Source: Suillus spraguei
Taxonomy: Eukaryota > Basidiomycota > Agaricomycetes > Boletales > Suillaceae
Direction of reading: 5' to 3'
NCBI GenBank assembly: GCA_016800925.1
Contig: JABCPU010000172.1
Location: forward strand, 62,001 to 126,000
Length of the DNA stretch: 64,000 nt
Numbering within the stretch: position 1 is the stretch's first letter; every line of letters starts with the position of its first letter. The position numbers were made by a program, and so were the translations under genes. The notes below the pieces were generated by a model, which saw only the letters and a program-made list of their open reading frames with translations, was not told the DNA's origin and searched no databases. This document shows positions 10,824-24,658 of the stretch, in pieces.

Positions 10824-12760
10824 ATGCCCAACCAGCATAAACCAACACGTAAGTGTGGCGCATTCGCTTCAATACCACTCCCTGACTTTGATCTTCATCC
10901 TAGCCCCCTTAGATGAACTCGCGCCTCATATACTACGCTATTGGAAGACACGGCTCAACGACAAAGAAATCGTCCAGGCCTTACAAAAACATTTCAATAC
11001 AGAACGCTACGGTATCGGGTACGTATACGATATTTATGATTAGCTGACTTAATTGCTCATAACTATCCTAGACTCACAAAGTTTCGTCAAATCCGTGTGG
11101 ACATGGGCCTTGAACGGTCTCGCCGGCAGGGTCACACTATAGAAACAATCCACGAAGCTGTGACGGATCTTCGCAAGATGTACCCTCACGCCGGAACACG
11201 AGAGATGATCAGTCTGCTCTTTCACGAAAAGAGTATGAGTGTATCTAGGTAATTTTGTCAAGTTGATCTGTTTGTCAAAGACTGACATCGCAACCGTGAC
11301 TATAATAGATCAGTCATGATGTCTTACTTCGCTGCCTATGAACCAGAACTCGTGCGACAACGTAAGGCCAGAAAATTGAAACGAAAGCGCTTCTGGGCAG
11401 CTGGCGTTAACGATCTCTTTGCCGTTGACCAGCACGACAAATGGCTCAGATTTGGGCTCGGTCTTCACACTGGAATCGAGCCGTTTTCAGGGCGGATAAT
11501 GTGGATCCGAGTTTGGCATTCTAACAGAAACCCACAGTTAATCCTCAACTACTATCTCGACACAATCGCAGAACTTGGCCGTGAGTGATATGCCATTTGT
11601 AAATACTTCACTGACGCAAGTGCTAGATATGCCGCTGATCACTCAATCCGATTTAGGGTCCGAAAATTATGGCATTGCGAACGCGCAGACGCTTCTTCGC
11701 CAGCGCTATGACCCAACCCTGCAAGGAACTCTGCAACATCGTTGGATGCGCACGAAGAAAAACGTAATGCCGGAAATCACTTGGTCACAACTCCGGCGTA
11801 GGTTCACACCTGGCTTCGAGAATTTGCTGGACGAAGGTGTCATTGAGGGTTGGTACGACTCAGCGGATACTCTCCAAATGTACGTAGCGCTTGTCTTATG
11901 GTCCTATGCCCTTATATGTCTTGTTGTCTTCTAGGATGATTTTTCGTTGGGTTTTTATACCCTGGCTGCAGCAGGAGCTTGACGCTTATAGAGACCGAGT
12001 GAACAATTCCGCCAAGAGGCGTGACCGCAACAAGGTATCTACTTATTTCTGTCTCATTAAAATGTGTGCTTACAATCCCCCTAGGTACTCCCACACGGTG
12101 TCCCAACTCTTATCTACCATTCTCCCGAAGATTTCGGAGCATTGGATTTCAAGGTATTCATTTGCACAAGTGACCGCACACAAAGGCTTACTTGACTATG
12201 CCAACTAGGTTTCTATAGATCGCGAGGGCATCGACTACGTTCGCAATGTCTATATCGATGCTTCCAACCCGGTATTCGACCTTGTCCCACCTATGCTTGG
12301 CAACTTTATCGAGCATTGTTATGATGCAATGGGGCGCCCTGCAGTGACTCGGTCATCAGTTTGGACTGTATATAGGAATGTGCTGTCTGCTGTACAGCTT
12401 GCAGAGAACCCACATCCCAACTTACTACTGACTCGGACGGAAAATGAAGGTGCCGCCACCGGTGCATTGACATTGATCAGTGGCCATGCCGATTTACCTT
12501 TCAACGAGGAACCGGATGACATGTATTACATGGGTGGCGTGCGTGGAGGATTGGGCCTAGGTACGACGCAAATCTCCTTTAATCAATTATATACTGACGA
12601 GGCCAAAGGTGATTCTCACGTCCACAACTTAAACGCTCTAGCCGAGCTGGATGAACCTGATGTTCCATTGGATGGCAGTTCTGCGGGTGTTGGACCCTTA
12701 ATTGTTTGGCAATTTTCGAGTGATGAGTCAGAGAATGATGGCGCAGTGGATGAATGGTGA
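10824..12760 (+). CDS. Integrase-core (DDE/RNase H-like) domain protein
   Basis: Eight exons (10824-10848, 10904-11018, 11072-11248, 11309-11580, 11627-11879, 11935-12034, 12085-12153, 12209-12760) join in phase to an intact 520-residue protein; introns are 46-60 nt. The N-terminus looks like a helix-turn-helix region (LNDKEIVQALQKHF, LTKFRQIRVDMGLERSRRQG). The core has VNDLFAVDQHDKW with the first catalytic-type Asp, SGRIMWIRVWHSN, and ITQSDLGSENYG with the second. The C-terminus is acidic. In many Agaricomycetes this family is annotated as an integrase core domain protein; multicopy and related to retroviral-type integrases or DDE transposases. I see no matching terminal repeats or target duplications within a kilobase, so it is either a transposase in an element with unclear ends or a domesticated copy. 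Eight clean introns and an unbroken frame argue for function. Confidence 0.82.
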
Positions 12761-12920
12761 TATTCGAATTGTGTTAGTGTACTTCGTGACTGGACCGTCG
12801 TTTTTCGAGGTTGAAATTATACTTCGTAGTCACTTGTTTTACTAGGTGCAAATACTGGGTTGGCTCCAAGGCGTGTCTGGAGTCCCGTCGAAACTTTTTG
12901 CCTAATAAGGCAATGCACGT

Positions 12921-12954
12921 GAGCACGGTGCTCTGGCAAATGAGCACGGTGCTC
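12921..12954. repeat. Two copies of a GAGCAC-G-GTGCTC near-palindrome
   Basis: GAGCACGGTGCTC occurs at 12921-12933 and 12942-12954, each followed by TGGC. An inverted version with the same flank (GGAAAGCC) is at 7179-7191. Spacing of two helical turns between copies is compatible with a protein-binding site; this is speculation. Confidence 0.55.
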
Positions 12955-12960
12955 TGGCTT

Positions 12961-15237
12961 TCCATACTGGGCGAGCTTATGCCATATCAGGACATTGCCC
13001 GTGCATGCATATACTGTAGGCTTCAAGTTTAAACAAGCTACATTGAACAATCATTGAACACCCACATGAAATCCCAACTGCAGTCGATAACTAGGTGTTC
13101 GCTGTGCAAACTTGTGACCTTGCTCCGCTCCAATTTTTATTTTGTATCTTTCAGGCTCTCACTGAGGCTGAGGCTATACATTTCATCTGCGTTTATGCAT
13201 GCATCACCAGTTACGATAACATCTGTAACGCCTGCCATCTATGTTTGTTGGTTGCGTTCTTTGTAATGTAGTCGTGACTTTTTCCACGAGGTTCAGATCA
13301 GATGACTTACATATCCGGCAAAATGACCTTGCTCCGCAAGTTACCTTCAAATTGATCTGGAAGATGCTAGGGACGCTGGGCGCACAACTGGCTGGTGAGT
13401 TGGCGATCCTCGGGTGACCGTACAGCTAGTGTGCATTGCGCCCATCCATTGAATCTTGTTTCTAGGAATATCCTTATGATGATTCCATGCTCATCGGACA
13501 TTGTTTACTAGTACATGATACATTTTTCACCCTTAAGTCCTGTCTCTTATCGTGGCACCAATTCACCCAGACAATGCATCATCTGAGCTCTCCATCTCGC
13601 CTTGTCAATGATTGTCCTGATCTCGATGATGTCACTGAGTAGTATGCGTTATATTATGTTCCGCTGTATCATCAATCCTGGGCCTCATCCAGCCATGTTT
13701 GTTACAACCCTTGAATTTGAGACGCGGTTAGGATGTGTGCGTGTAGGTATACTAGTGTCCGATTGCAACACTTCTCGGTGCCTTCTTTCAGGCTTGGTGT
13801 CCACTAGTCTGAGAGAATTTACTTTAGTTATGCTCCAGCGCCCCTCTCATGCCTCCAGCGCTATCCTAATCTATTAAAGGCCACATCCTGTACCCTTCAG
13901 CACTAGCACTCACAGCGCACTTCGAAGGGAAATGTTTTTGGCATGCAAAATAGTGTATTCACATTCACTTTTTTTGCTTCGAAACTTAATTCTACACCAC
14001 TCACTTGGCTTCTTCGAAGCCACACAGCACCGTCTCTGCACCGACATGCCAAATTCCCGTTCGGAAACGACTGATTAGACGGCAAGTGGGCTTCTGCAGG
14101 GCCACGTGGATGTGCTAAATGCCACCAGATTTGGGATCTAAAGCTTCCTATTCCCCACTAGCCCCACCCCCCCTCAAACGTAGTTGCAGTTTACCACGGA
14201 ACTTGTACTCCCACTGGGTATTAGGCTCAGTAGTATTACCCTAAACGAAACGAGATGGTCGATGCGGTTGGGGTAGCGGTAGCCCCCTGGCGAAAACTTT
14301 TGCAGGTTTGAAACAATGCCATCCCTGCCACCTAGTAGCGTCCCTCTTGCCCTAGCTAATAAATCCTTATCCTAGGAGACAGGTGACTGCGGCGAGCGCT
14401 AAGGGTGCTTCGCGACACTGCTAGACACTTCTGGCTTTGGCTTCGTTCCCAGGCAATCCACTAATACAGGAGTCAACGTTTCAACAAGCGCCGAAAAGCG
14501 GACCCTGATAGGACATGTCAGTGTGTGCACGGGAAAAATAAAATACATCCTTGGCGCAGTGAGCACCTTCGAGAATTACGCTCAAAGCCAACTCTTTGGT
14601 CATCCCGATTATCGTCATCACCTCATCATCGCGAGAGAGATATTTGAGGCTGGTACAAATGCTGACTTCGACATTCTCTTATCTCCTTAGACTGGAACAA
14701 GTCCTAGTAGCCGTGCGGTATGTATCATTATCGGCTATAACAGGCAAATACGCGAAATGGATGATGAACGAAACCTTGAGTTGTATTACATGCAGCCAGC
14801 GTTCGTTGTGCGGCAATAGGCCTGAATTGGTTGTTCCTACTTACGAATTTTTCAGAAAAGAGGAAAGAACAGATTCAATGGCTCGCCACTCGGAGAGACA
14901 AACCGTTTGGTAAGTTCAGAATGGAAGTCCCATGATCGTGATCGTTTCTGCCATCCTTTGAGCTAGTGTTGCAGCAGAGGTGAATCGAATCGAGGTGGAA
15001 AATAGACACAGTTCGGACTAACGAGTTGTACCTCGTTCACCCAGCGCCTGTTCAGAATAATGCGAACCGGTAAGTCCAGCCAATGAGAAGCTAGGGATTT
15101 TGGTTGCCGACAACAGCCAAGTTACTAGTAACGACCAGCAGGCTGCAGATATGCCAATTTTAATCAATATCCCTTGAATTCTGGAGCAACTCGTCAAAGA
15201 TTTTCAGTAGCCATTGACTTGTCAGTAGTTCTGAGTG
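12961..15237. other. Long stretch without a recognised gene
   Basis: No gene with clear homology. One stretch on the plus strand, about 14545-14685, reads like protein (GHPDYRHHLIIAREIFEAG) with a long open frame but no recognisable family and no clean start. C-rich and G-rich tracts lie near 14150-14175 and 14270-14290. It could be a relic of a gene. Confidence 0.35.
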
Positions 15238-15869
15238 TTACAGGTAGTCCCATTCGTCAGCCACCAGGTCTTCTGTAAATTGAGCGGGTCTTACTTGTAA
15301 ATAAACTTCAGAACTAGTAGTGCTTTCAAGCAGTGTGGTCGGAGATAGGGATGAAGCTTCAAGCTTGAGCACTGGGCAGGACATCGATAGCGGCGCAGAA
15401 TAGAAGTAGAAACGCACGTTCTTCTTGCCAACATGATACTTGTTAATCTTAAGAACCGCAACAGAAATATATCGCATTCCCCTCCAAAAAACAATATATG
15501 TTGTACGTTCAGTTGTTGTTTCAAGCAGCATACCTGCATCTTCAAAACGAGAAAACTCGCACCAGGCATCCCTCTGAGTCCTGTCCAGTTTGAGTGCCTT
15601 GCGTGACCATTCCTCCATGGTCTCCGGTGTCAGAGAGTGTACCACGGGTTCAGAAACAATGATGATGGAAGTTGGGGGGTAGTACTATTAGTAGTAGAAG
15701 ATGAGCGCCGCACATTTAATTTGGGAATTTCATGCGGGAATAAGAACCACGAGGCAATTGCTGTCGAGTTGGTGAGCACCTCCTGTGATACTGAGGGTAT
15801 GGATAGTTTCAGTTTGGGTCTGGTCTCGCGATTCTCGCCAACTCTAACGGACGTATGAATCAAAGTCAT
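15238..15869 (-). CDS. Hypothetical protein, divergent from UTP20
   Basis: Two overlapping minus-strand open frames, 15869-15630 (starting MTLIHTSVRVGENRE) and 15645-15238 (VHSLTPETMEEWSRKALKL to ADEWDYL), have protein-like composition and together would form one gene of about 200 residues. I could not find a canonical intron to join them, so either the junction is unusual or there is a frame break near 15640. The ATG at 15869 faces the UTP20 start 380 bp away, suggesting a shared divergent promoter. No family recognised; no signal peptide or membrane segment. Confidence 0.4.
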
Positions 15870-16247
15870 TTGCGCGCAGAAATAAAAACGACGAACCGCT
15901 TATAGTATCCATTTTTGAGTGCCTCTCCAGAAACTATTCAGTCCCATTCTCCGAGTCTACGCTCATCTACGGAAATCTTCTGTTCCCAGTGGATCATCAA
16001 TATTTCGGCCATTTTCCGTTACGGTGAGGTCGGTTCTCACTGAGATTCAGGCTCGAATGCGACATACACAGGAATCAATGAAGGAGGTCATGGGTGTAGG
16101 TGAAAATAAGCGCTGACCGAGAGATGAGATAACAAGAACATGAAAATGGATCACCTGAGTTGTTTGGCAACAGCTTGTGATCCAAACAACTTCGCAAAAT
16201 ACCGCCGTCCGTTGGTAGTGCCGTATTTTCGACCCATCCTTAAATTC

Positions 16248-19200
16248 ATGGCTTCGGATTCCGAAGACTCAGACTTTGAGGGAACTAGTGCGCTTCCCCG
16301 TGTGAACCGATTTAAGGTGCTTGAACCTTTGTCAAGCTCATTCCCTTCACTGACTGAGTATTTCAATTAGCACCAATCTTACAAAAAAAGCTTAAAGGAG
16401 GTCCATCTGCCATCTGCTCTTGAGCTCACGAAGTTCGATCATGACATCTCGGTGAGTTTGAGGTTGGTTCCATTGATTCACCTGGATTGGTACTCAAACA
16501 GGGTTAGGACAATGAATCTCACTTTTACCTGGCCCTTCAACAATGGCGCCAACTCAATCTTTCCCCAGTGTTCGTTCAGTTTGCGAACAAGGTCGATTCA
16601 CTCTCGATTTCTACTCCCATACTGTTGCACAATTGGAGGGAGATTATTGCCTTATGGAAAGGTGCTTTAGATGCGTCGGACGATGAAGCTTTGATAGTTC
16701 TACTCGAGTGCGCACCTCAACTTACATATGATTCAAAATTCTCTGACCGCATGACTATTTAGCCTCCTCAACAAACTAGTTTATGACCTACAAGCAACTC
16801 TTACACCATCATATGCAGATCTGTTAGGTGTCCTCTTGAGGCTGCTGCTACAACCCATTTCCGCACCCTCCCTTACGGCTCTCCTCGCAACTTTGTCAGG
16901 AATATTCAAGTATATTCTCATACCATCAATCACCATCGATATTTTGGACCAGACATGGTCTTCATTTCGCGCCATACTTCCATCGTGCAATTCTGACGTT
17001 CAGCGCGCCGCAGCCGAGGTATGGGGTTCCGTGCTCCGGCGGCTGAAGAGCGTTGCGAGGGAGAGAGCCGTGATCCTGATGGCGCAAAATTTGGAAGGCG
17101 TCGAGGATGCCACCGCGCAGATGGTGATCTTCGCGTGCAAAGTACGTACGCTACTCACTTTTTAGTTGCTAATTTAATACGCCTGCAGTCTGTTTCCCAA
17201 ACCTTGCACATCAGCGCGGGATCATTGATGGCCTCTCTTATCGACTGCCACCTGACAGGTGATCGCCCGGACTTGTCGTATACTCTCCTGCGGCGTGTTC
17301 TGACCGCCCTGATTCACCACTGTAATGGCCCGGAACACTTTTCGATTATTGCCAGCCTGCTCGTCGATCGCTTCTGTACTGTGTCGCAGGCTGATAACGT
17401 AAATCATCAGCATCTTCAACGCGCCATGCAAATAACGTCCGTTATTTGTGCAGTTCGTGAAGGATCACGATTGTCCCGTATGTTATCGTCGTTTCTCAGT
17501 CTTGCGCACCTGTTAAACTTTCTGTAGCAAGCCACATACCAAAGCTTGCCTCGAGACTGGCATCACTGCCGCTTGATGCGCCTTTGCATCCCGAGATTTT
17601 GAATTTTGCATCTTCTCTCCTGATTGCTAGTGATATGTCAATATCTACGGGGCCAGGACGTGCATTTATCGCTCGGGCTCTTGACGTTCCTTCCTTCGGC
17701 CTGAAGCTCTGTGGTGTCCTCGTGGAGCTAGGATGGGGTGGTTGGAAGCTTGTGGGACTACCCGCCCTTCTCAAAGCGACTCCTAGTCTCCTTCAGGCGG
17801 AGCCCACCCTTACGTTACGTCTTCTCGCATCTCTGCAACATTCCGGGAAGCTGGGCGAGGTTGATATCGTCTGGAGACGAAGTGTCGATGGCTGGGTACA
17901 AACTCACTTATCTAGCTGGGAAATTAGTGACGAGTCGGTGGATGACTTGTACAACATCATGAGTCTCTCCATATTCGTCGACTCATTAGCGCCCTTATTG
18001 GTCACTATCATTCAATGCGCACTGAACACGCCGACTCCTGAGGCGAATTGGCAAGCATCGCATGCCAATGCGGCCTGGGTGATCGGAACATGCATGCAAG
18101 CTTTATCTCGATGCAAGTCAGCTTCCTGGGAAACGCAAGTGGATCTGTCCGCCTGGACGACAGTGATTGTGGAGCATTGGTCGTGGTCTGACAAAGTATT
18201 GATAGGTCTAGTCGCACTTCTCGAAACATGGTAATTCCGTGACCTTGTTCTGGTCTGTTCTCGCTGACACGAAATAGCCCCTCTTCATCTCAGTCTCTTC
18301 TAATCACCCAATTATATTCCCGTTTGCAATCACGGTTACTCTCCCCTTCTCGATCATTGCGTTCAAATGTGTTGGGATTATTGTCATCGAAGATGGTCAA
18401 ATCTTCTGCCGCAGAACACGAGGCACTGAAGCGCTGTCTGCAGGGCGACGAAGTGTCCCTTGACATGCATGGCGTGCGCGAGCGCGTTCTCCGAATAGGC
18501 AGATTATACCAGGTCGTGAGAGATGATGATTCACTTTCCGCTGATATCTGTGCTCGGTGGCTTGTTTGTACGTATACTGTTCCATTTATCTATTACTTCG
18601 CTGATGTCACATTAGCTCAGCTGAAGGTCAACTTACGACCGATATGGTCCCCAGCTTCGCAAGCTCTTTCTTCTTTAGCACAGAGGTTTGGCGATGTCGT
18701 CTGGAATATCATATTCTCGGAGCTACAGCAACCACAGGGAGCCAATCACGTTCCGGACTGGTTGACTGTTGCCAAGGATGACCAGAATGACATGGATCCT
18801 TGGGAAGAAGAGCGATCTTGGAGAGACCCTACCGCACATCGGGTTCGAAGTGCCGTTGTGAGTTGGCTAGATAAATTCCACCACCGCAAGATCATTATTT
18901 CGGTAAGTCCTCTAGCTAGTGCTTGAACTAGCGTTTTATTAACGATGGGACATAGGAACAAAAATCGCCTGATCGGTTTGATCCCGCCACGTTTGAAGCT
19001 CAGATCCTCCTCACTCTCGGACAATGCACATCTCTGGCGGAAAAACACAACCGCGAGTTAGTGACGTACTTCCTTTCAATCGCAGGTCCAGATGCTTTAT
19101 CACGATTGCCGAAATATAAACTTCAGGCATGGTTAACGTTGTTCAGCAAGCTTAGCAATCCAAAGGCTCTGCACTGCACAGACACGCTGCGAGAACTGTA

Positions 19201-22200
19201 CCGCTCCCTCCTATCCCATCCCGATCGGGCATTGCAAACGGTATCCTTATCATGTCTGCTCGCGTATAAGTCGCCCCATCTCCAGCATCACCAGACAAAA
19301 TTAGGCCTACTCCTCGATGAAACTAAGTGGAGAGACGAGTTGACGTCTTTGCATATGTCATCGATAGAGATTAAGGACCGGCCCCAAGTAGTGGATATCA
19401 TCGTTCGTCTGCTATATGGCCTTATGTTGGAGAAGAAGGGTCGCTCTAGAGGCAGTGATTGCCGAGCTGCCGTGCTGACAGCACTGGCAGGATGCACAGA
19501 CGAGGAGCTCCATCTTCTAGTGGATCTGATGTTGAAACCAATGCAATTGGACAGTCATGCTCGCCAGGACAACATCTTCTCATTGCGCACCATTTCCCCA
19601 GACATCTCATTAAAGCAACAGTCTGGTTACCTGACTTTGTTGGGTGATGTGCTGAAGAATCTTGGGTCAAGATTAATCGCATATTGGCCGGCTTTACTCG
19701 GGACCACACTTGATATAGTTGCTAATGCTCAGAATCATGTGTCGAATGTGATCGCAGTCGATGCGAATGAGCAGGTGGAGGATGAAGCGAACGAAGAGCA
19801 GAGCGAGTCTGGAGGGGTATTCAATTCTAGAGTTTTGCGTTCTTTGAGGCAACAAGGCCTGAAGCGACTTGCCGATTTCTTTCGCTGCCCTGTCGAATTT
19901 GACTTCACATCATATCTCTCCGCGTCATTTCCCGCTATTGTGACTCCACGTCTGGGGTTATTGGATCAAGAAAATACTCAAGCCCCTTCTGCGCTCCTGG
20001 AATTGTTCTATGTTTGGACTGGTCAGCCAAAATATTCGGTCCACCTCGTACAATATGACTCCCGTGTACTGCCGAAGGTTCTTGACTGCCTTGTGGCAGT
20101 TAACGTCAAGCCAGCAGTGATCAACAGAGTCTTCGACATCGTAGAGCGCCTGCTGTCGTATTCCACAGATGACAGTGAATTTTTGGATCTGCTCGTTCGG
20201 CCACATATATCACAGCTGCTCAGGAACCTCACAACTCTGGTCGAACGCACGAAGGCCGATGCAGCACTTTCGAGTCCAATCACTCAACGCCAAATCAGCA
20301 TACTTTCCGAGGTCGCTCGTTACGCTGAAGATTCTACGCAGGCCTTGACTCTTCTCGGTCTTCTCTCTCCTTTGCTGCGCAAATCCAACAAAATCATATC
20401 TGAGAAAATTAAAGTCAAACTTCTTAGCACCCTCGGCCACATATTCCCTCTCCTAACTGAACTGTCAAATTCCTCCTCCGTCGAATTCTTGAAGGCATAC
20501 GAACTTCTTTCGCAGCTCTTTATGTCGCTCCGCTTCACCGCTTCTCGGCTCGCCCTTACTTCAGCTTTCAATAAGCTCTCGGTAATTAATCCGAGTATTC
20601 AAGAGCTTGCAAGCCTGCTTGAATCACTCAATGCTTGCTCATCGAAGCGAATTGATGAACCTGATTTCAATCGTCGGTTGACTGCATTCATGCTGCTCAA
20701 TGAGGAGAAGTACGCTGCATTATCATGCCGTGAATGGCTTCCTGTCCTTTCGAATGCCCTTTATTTTGTGCAGGACCCCGACGAACTGGCCATCCGTAAT
20801 AACGCCGCTTTCACAATCAGACGCTTCATCGACCTTACATGTGACCCATCAAATTCAGAATTCGAAGCGCTTCTCATGCGAACTACCCTTCCGGCGTTGA
20901 AAAATGCTTTGAAATCCAAGCACGAGCTTGTCCGTGCAGAGTCGCTCGGTGTTATCTCGTACGCAGTGTTAAAATGTGACAGAATCCCCGCCCTGCAGGA
21001 GATGCGTCCGCTCCTTGCTGGTGGTGACGAGGAAGCTAGTTTCTTCAGCAATATCCATCACATACAAATTCATCGTCGCACCAGAGCCTTGAGGCGCCTT
21101 GCCGAGTACTGTGACGAGGGGACTATGCGCAGCAGAACCCTAGTTGAAGTCTTCCTTCCGCTCATTGAACATTACATTGTCCCAACAGCCTCGCTCGATC
21201 ATCTCCTCGTCTCAGAAGCGATCAATTCGACTGGGCGCATTGCGAAACACCTTGGGTGGAGCGCATACTCCGCCCTCGTGTACAAGTACATCCGGGCGTC
21301 AAAAGACAAGAGTGAAGGCGTCCGGGTTTACGTTCGTGCTTTGGTTGCGATCCTTGAAAACTTTCACTTTTCCGTCGAAGAAGCTGTACAACAAGTCGAT
21401 ACGTCCGCGGATGATGTTGCAAACAGCGATCACGAGGGGTTGGTAGAGGAATCGCCACCCATTCCCTCAGCTGATAAACAGGACACCAAAAAAAATCGCC
21501 GACGCTGTTCATACCCGCCTTCTGCCTTCGCTTTTGGCTTACCTCTCCAATCGCGACGAGACAGAGGATTCCCTCCGCATTCCGATATCGATGGGAATTG
21601 CTAAGGTCACCTTGCATTTACCCTCTGCCTCCCGAGATCTGCAAGTAGGGAGACTCCTCACAGCTCTCAGCCAGATATTGCGTAGCAAGTCACAACATAC
21701 TCGCGACCTCGTGCGAGATACGATCTGTAGGATAGCTGTCGCACTGGGCTCCCCTTACCTAGCTGTCCTGTTGCGGGAGCTCCGTGCAGCACTCTTGCGT
21801 GGGCCGCAACTACACGTTCTTGCATTCGTATTCCACGCAGTGCTTACCCATGTCACATCTGCGCAAGGCAGCAATGACCCCGTCATTCAAGACCTGGACG
21901 ACTGTGTCGCTGATATTGCCCATGTCTCCGCTGAAGTAATTTTTGGAGAGTCAGGAAAGGATGTGCAGCACGAAGACTTCCGGACGAAAATGCGTGAAGT
22001 ACGCAGTAGTTCTTCCAAGGGACTCGATTGCTTCGGGTTGGCAGCTCGATACGTTTCTCCCAAACGCATCAGCGCGCTCCTCTTGCCGCTGCGTTCTATC
22101 GTCGCAGAAACGGGCTCCTTGAAGACCCTGCAGCAGGTTGACGAAGTTCTCAGACGTATTGCCAGTGGACTCAACAGCAATGCAAGGCTTACACCTCCCG

Positions 22201-24658
22201 AACTGTTGGTTCTGTGCCACACCCTAATCAGTCAAAATGCCAAATTTTTGCAGGAAGCTCCCAAAACCAAAGCGCGCAAGACGGTCAAAAAAGCTGATGC
22301 TATCGTCCAGCAACAACGTCAAATCGTCACGGACACTGACCATTATACGAATAATTCTTTCCGGTGAGCCTCGTATCATGTATTCGCCGTATCTTTTTTC
22401 ACTCATCGGCCTCCGCAGTTTTGTCGTCTTCGGTTTGGAGCTCTTCAATACTGCGTTCCGACGCTCCCGATTTGACTTTCAGGACAAGCAGATCATCAAT
22501 CGTTTGGATCCACTCATAAAGCTCATCGGAAATGCTCTTTATTCATCCTCGGAACCGGTCCTTATTGCTTCTTTCAAGGCGTCAGCCAGCATCCTCCAGT
22601 GTCCACTCAAGTCAGTCTCATCTTCTGCACCGGTCATTGCTCGTCAAATACTCGCCATCGTCCGTTCCACTGGTAGTGGAGAATCCGAAATTGCTCAGGC
22701 TGGTCTCAAGGCTCTGGCGAGTATACTACGAGAGTGCGAAGGCGCTCAGGTCAAAGAGAAAGATCTACTCTTCCTCATCGAATTTGTTTCGCCTTATCTC
22801 GAGGACCCCGACAGGCAAAGCACCGTTTTTGCGTTACTGAGAGCTATTGTAGCACGACGACTGATTGTACCTGAGCTTTACGACGTTATGGCTGACGTAT
22901 CCGCTATCTTGGTCACGTCACAAGCGACACAGACTCGCGAGTCTGCTCGCTCCCTTCTCCTTCAGTTTCTCCTCGACTACCCTCAAGGCTCCGGAAGGCT
23001 GCAGACTACCCTCGCTTTCTTCGCCCGAAATCTTTCGTATGAGCATGCGTCGGGACGTTCAAGTGTTCTCGAACTCTTAGGCGCGCTTGTGAACAAGTTC
23101 GACTCTGCATTGCTGGCAAAGCACGCGGAGATGATCTTTGTTGCCCTTGTACTCTGTCTTGCCAATGACGGCGATAAGTCTTGCAGAGAAGCCTCTGCAT
23201 CAGTCCTTCAAAGCTTGATCAAGAGGTTGGGAGAGGACGAAAGAAAAGTTTTCGTTGGTCATCTGCATGCGTGGACCAGTCAACAAGGGCAGGCAAAACT
23301 TAGGGCAGTCGCGGTGCAGGTATATGGGCTCATCATTGACGCTTTACAGCGGGAATCTTCCCCGCATGCTGCCGCCCTGTTTGCCGATGTTCAACAGATC
23401 TTGGACGACAACATTCAATCGCTGACCTTGTCGGATGACGGTGGAGAAGATATGGACGTTGACGTAGAATGGCAACCGCTGTACCAGGCAATGCTTGCTG
23501 TCTCGAAGCTCCTGCAGACCTTACCTGAGCATACACTTGATGCGGTGAAAAGCATCCAGGACAAACTCATTCCATACCTGCTTTTTCCGCACGCCTGGGT
23601 ACGCTCAGCAGCTTGTCGGTTGTTGGGCGTGTTCTTCGCATTTTACGGCCCCACCCCCACTCTTGAGAATTCCCATCTTACCCTTCAGTTGATGAAAGAT
23701 ATTGCAGGGAAGCTATGCACACAGTTGAAGAGCTCCAATCTCGACGCGCCTCTTAGTCTTCAAATTGTAAAGAACCTTTTCTTCGTCGGAAAATTGTTTT
23801 GTACTATCCCCTCTTCCTCACCCTCTGGGAGTAATACCAACGACACAGCTGAGATGGACTCGGATGGTGGTGAGAGCGATGACTCCGCTGAACAACCAAA
23901 ACCCACGCAAATGAGCCGAGGAAAACGCCCTCAAGATCCTCTACCTTGGCTCTTCTCCAAGCTGTCCTATCAAGTTCGCTCAGCCCACATCGCACGGCGG
24001 AATCGTGGTAATGCCTCTGTGAGTTCGGTCAATGGTATCATATTTAACTTTCTTTAACTTTCCTGTTTCAGAATCAGACAACGTGGTCGCTGGCTCCCTT
24101 GTCGATTCTGCGCTTCTTTGCTGCTATGGCGTCTCACATGGAGGGCACTCAACTCGAGCAGTTCTTGACGCACATACTTACACCTGTCTATCGGATAACG
24201 GAGGATGATACAATCCGGGATGCCGGAATGGGCATGTATATCACTTCTCGAGTTGGTCATATATTCATAGCATTGCAGAGGAACTAAAGGTTACGGCCAC
24301 CGAACTTCTCGACTTGCTTCAGAACAAAGTCGGCACGACGATTTTTGCCAATATATACAACCGCATCAGACAGGGAGCATCTAGCATCCAGCAAGAAAGA
24401 CGAGTAGCGCGGGCCACGAAGGTGAGTCGTATTCTATTCATCTTGCACTTGGTGCTCATCACTTCGAGTAGGCGATCACAAACCCAGAAGCTGCTGCCAA
24501 ACGCAAATTGGCTCGAAATGTAGGCAAGAAGGAGAGCAGGAAGAGAAAGAACCGCGCCTTTGCGTAAGTGTTTTGAAAAGCCGTTTACGCACGGACTAAG
24601 TTGAACGTTTTACAGCGACACTAGAGGAAGGTTAAAGAAACGAAAAGAGGGAGAGTAG
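16248..24658 (+). CDS. UTP20: UTP20, U3 snoRNP / small-subunit processome component
   Basis: UTP20 is a giant HEAT-repeat scaffold of the nucleolar 90S pre-ribosome needed for 18S rRNA processing. Fourteen exons (16248-16316, 16371-16451, 16508-16707, 16763-17141, 17189-17477, 17528-18230, 18278-18567, 18616-18902, 18956-22363, 22419-24018, 24072-24235, 24271-24421, 24472-24563, 24616-24658) give 2,584 residues, close to the animal protein. Landmarks: HQSYKKSLKEVHLPSA at the N-terminus, LQQWRQLNLSPVF, the long DRIM-type middle with TAFMLLNEEKYAALSCREW, and the Lys/Arg-rich tail AKRKLARNVGKKESRKRK, a likely nucleolar signal. One break: inside exon 9 a run of eight A (21488-21495) shifts the frame; seven A would restore QDTKKIADAVHTRLLPS and the downstream frame. 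All other junctions are in phase. Intron 1 starts GTGCTT and intron 11 is only 35 nt. Confidence 0.93.

Noticed and set aside
13602..13877. A 91-residue plus-strand open frame
   Set aside because: No family resemblance, no splicing context, and composition like neighbouring non-coding sequence.
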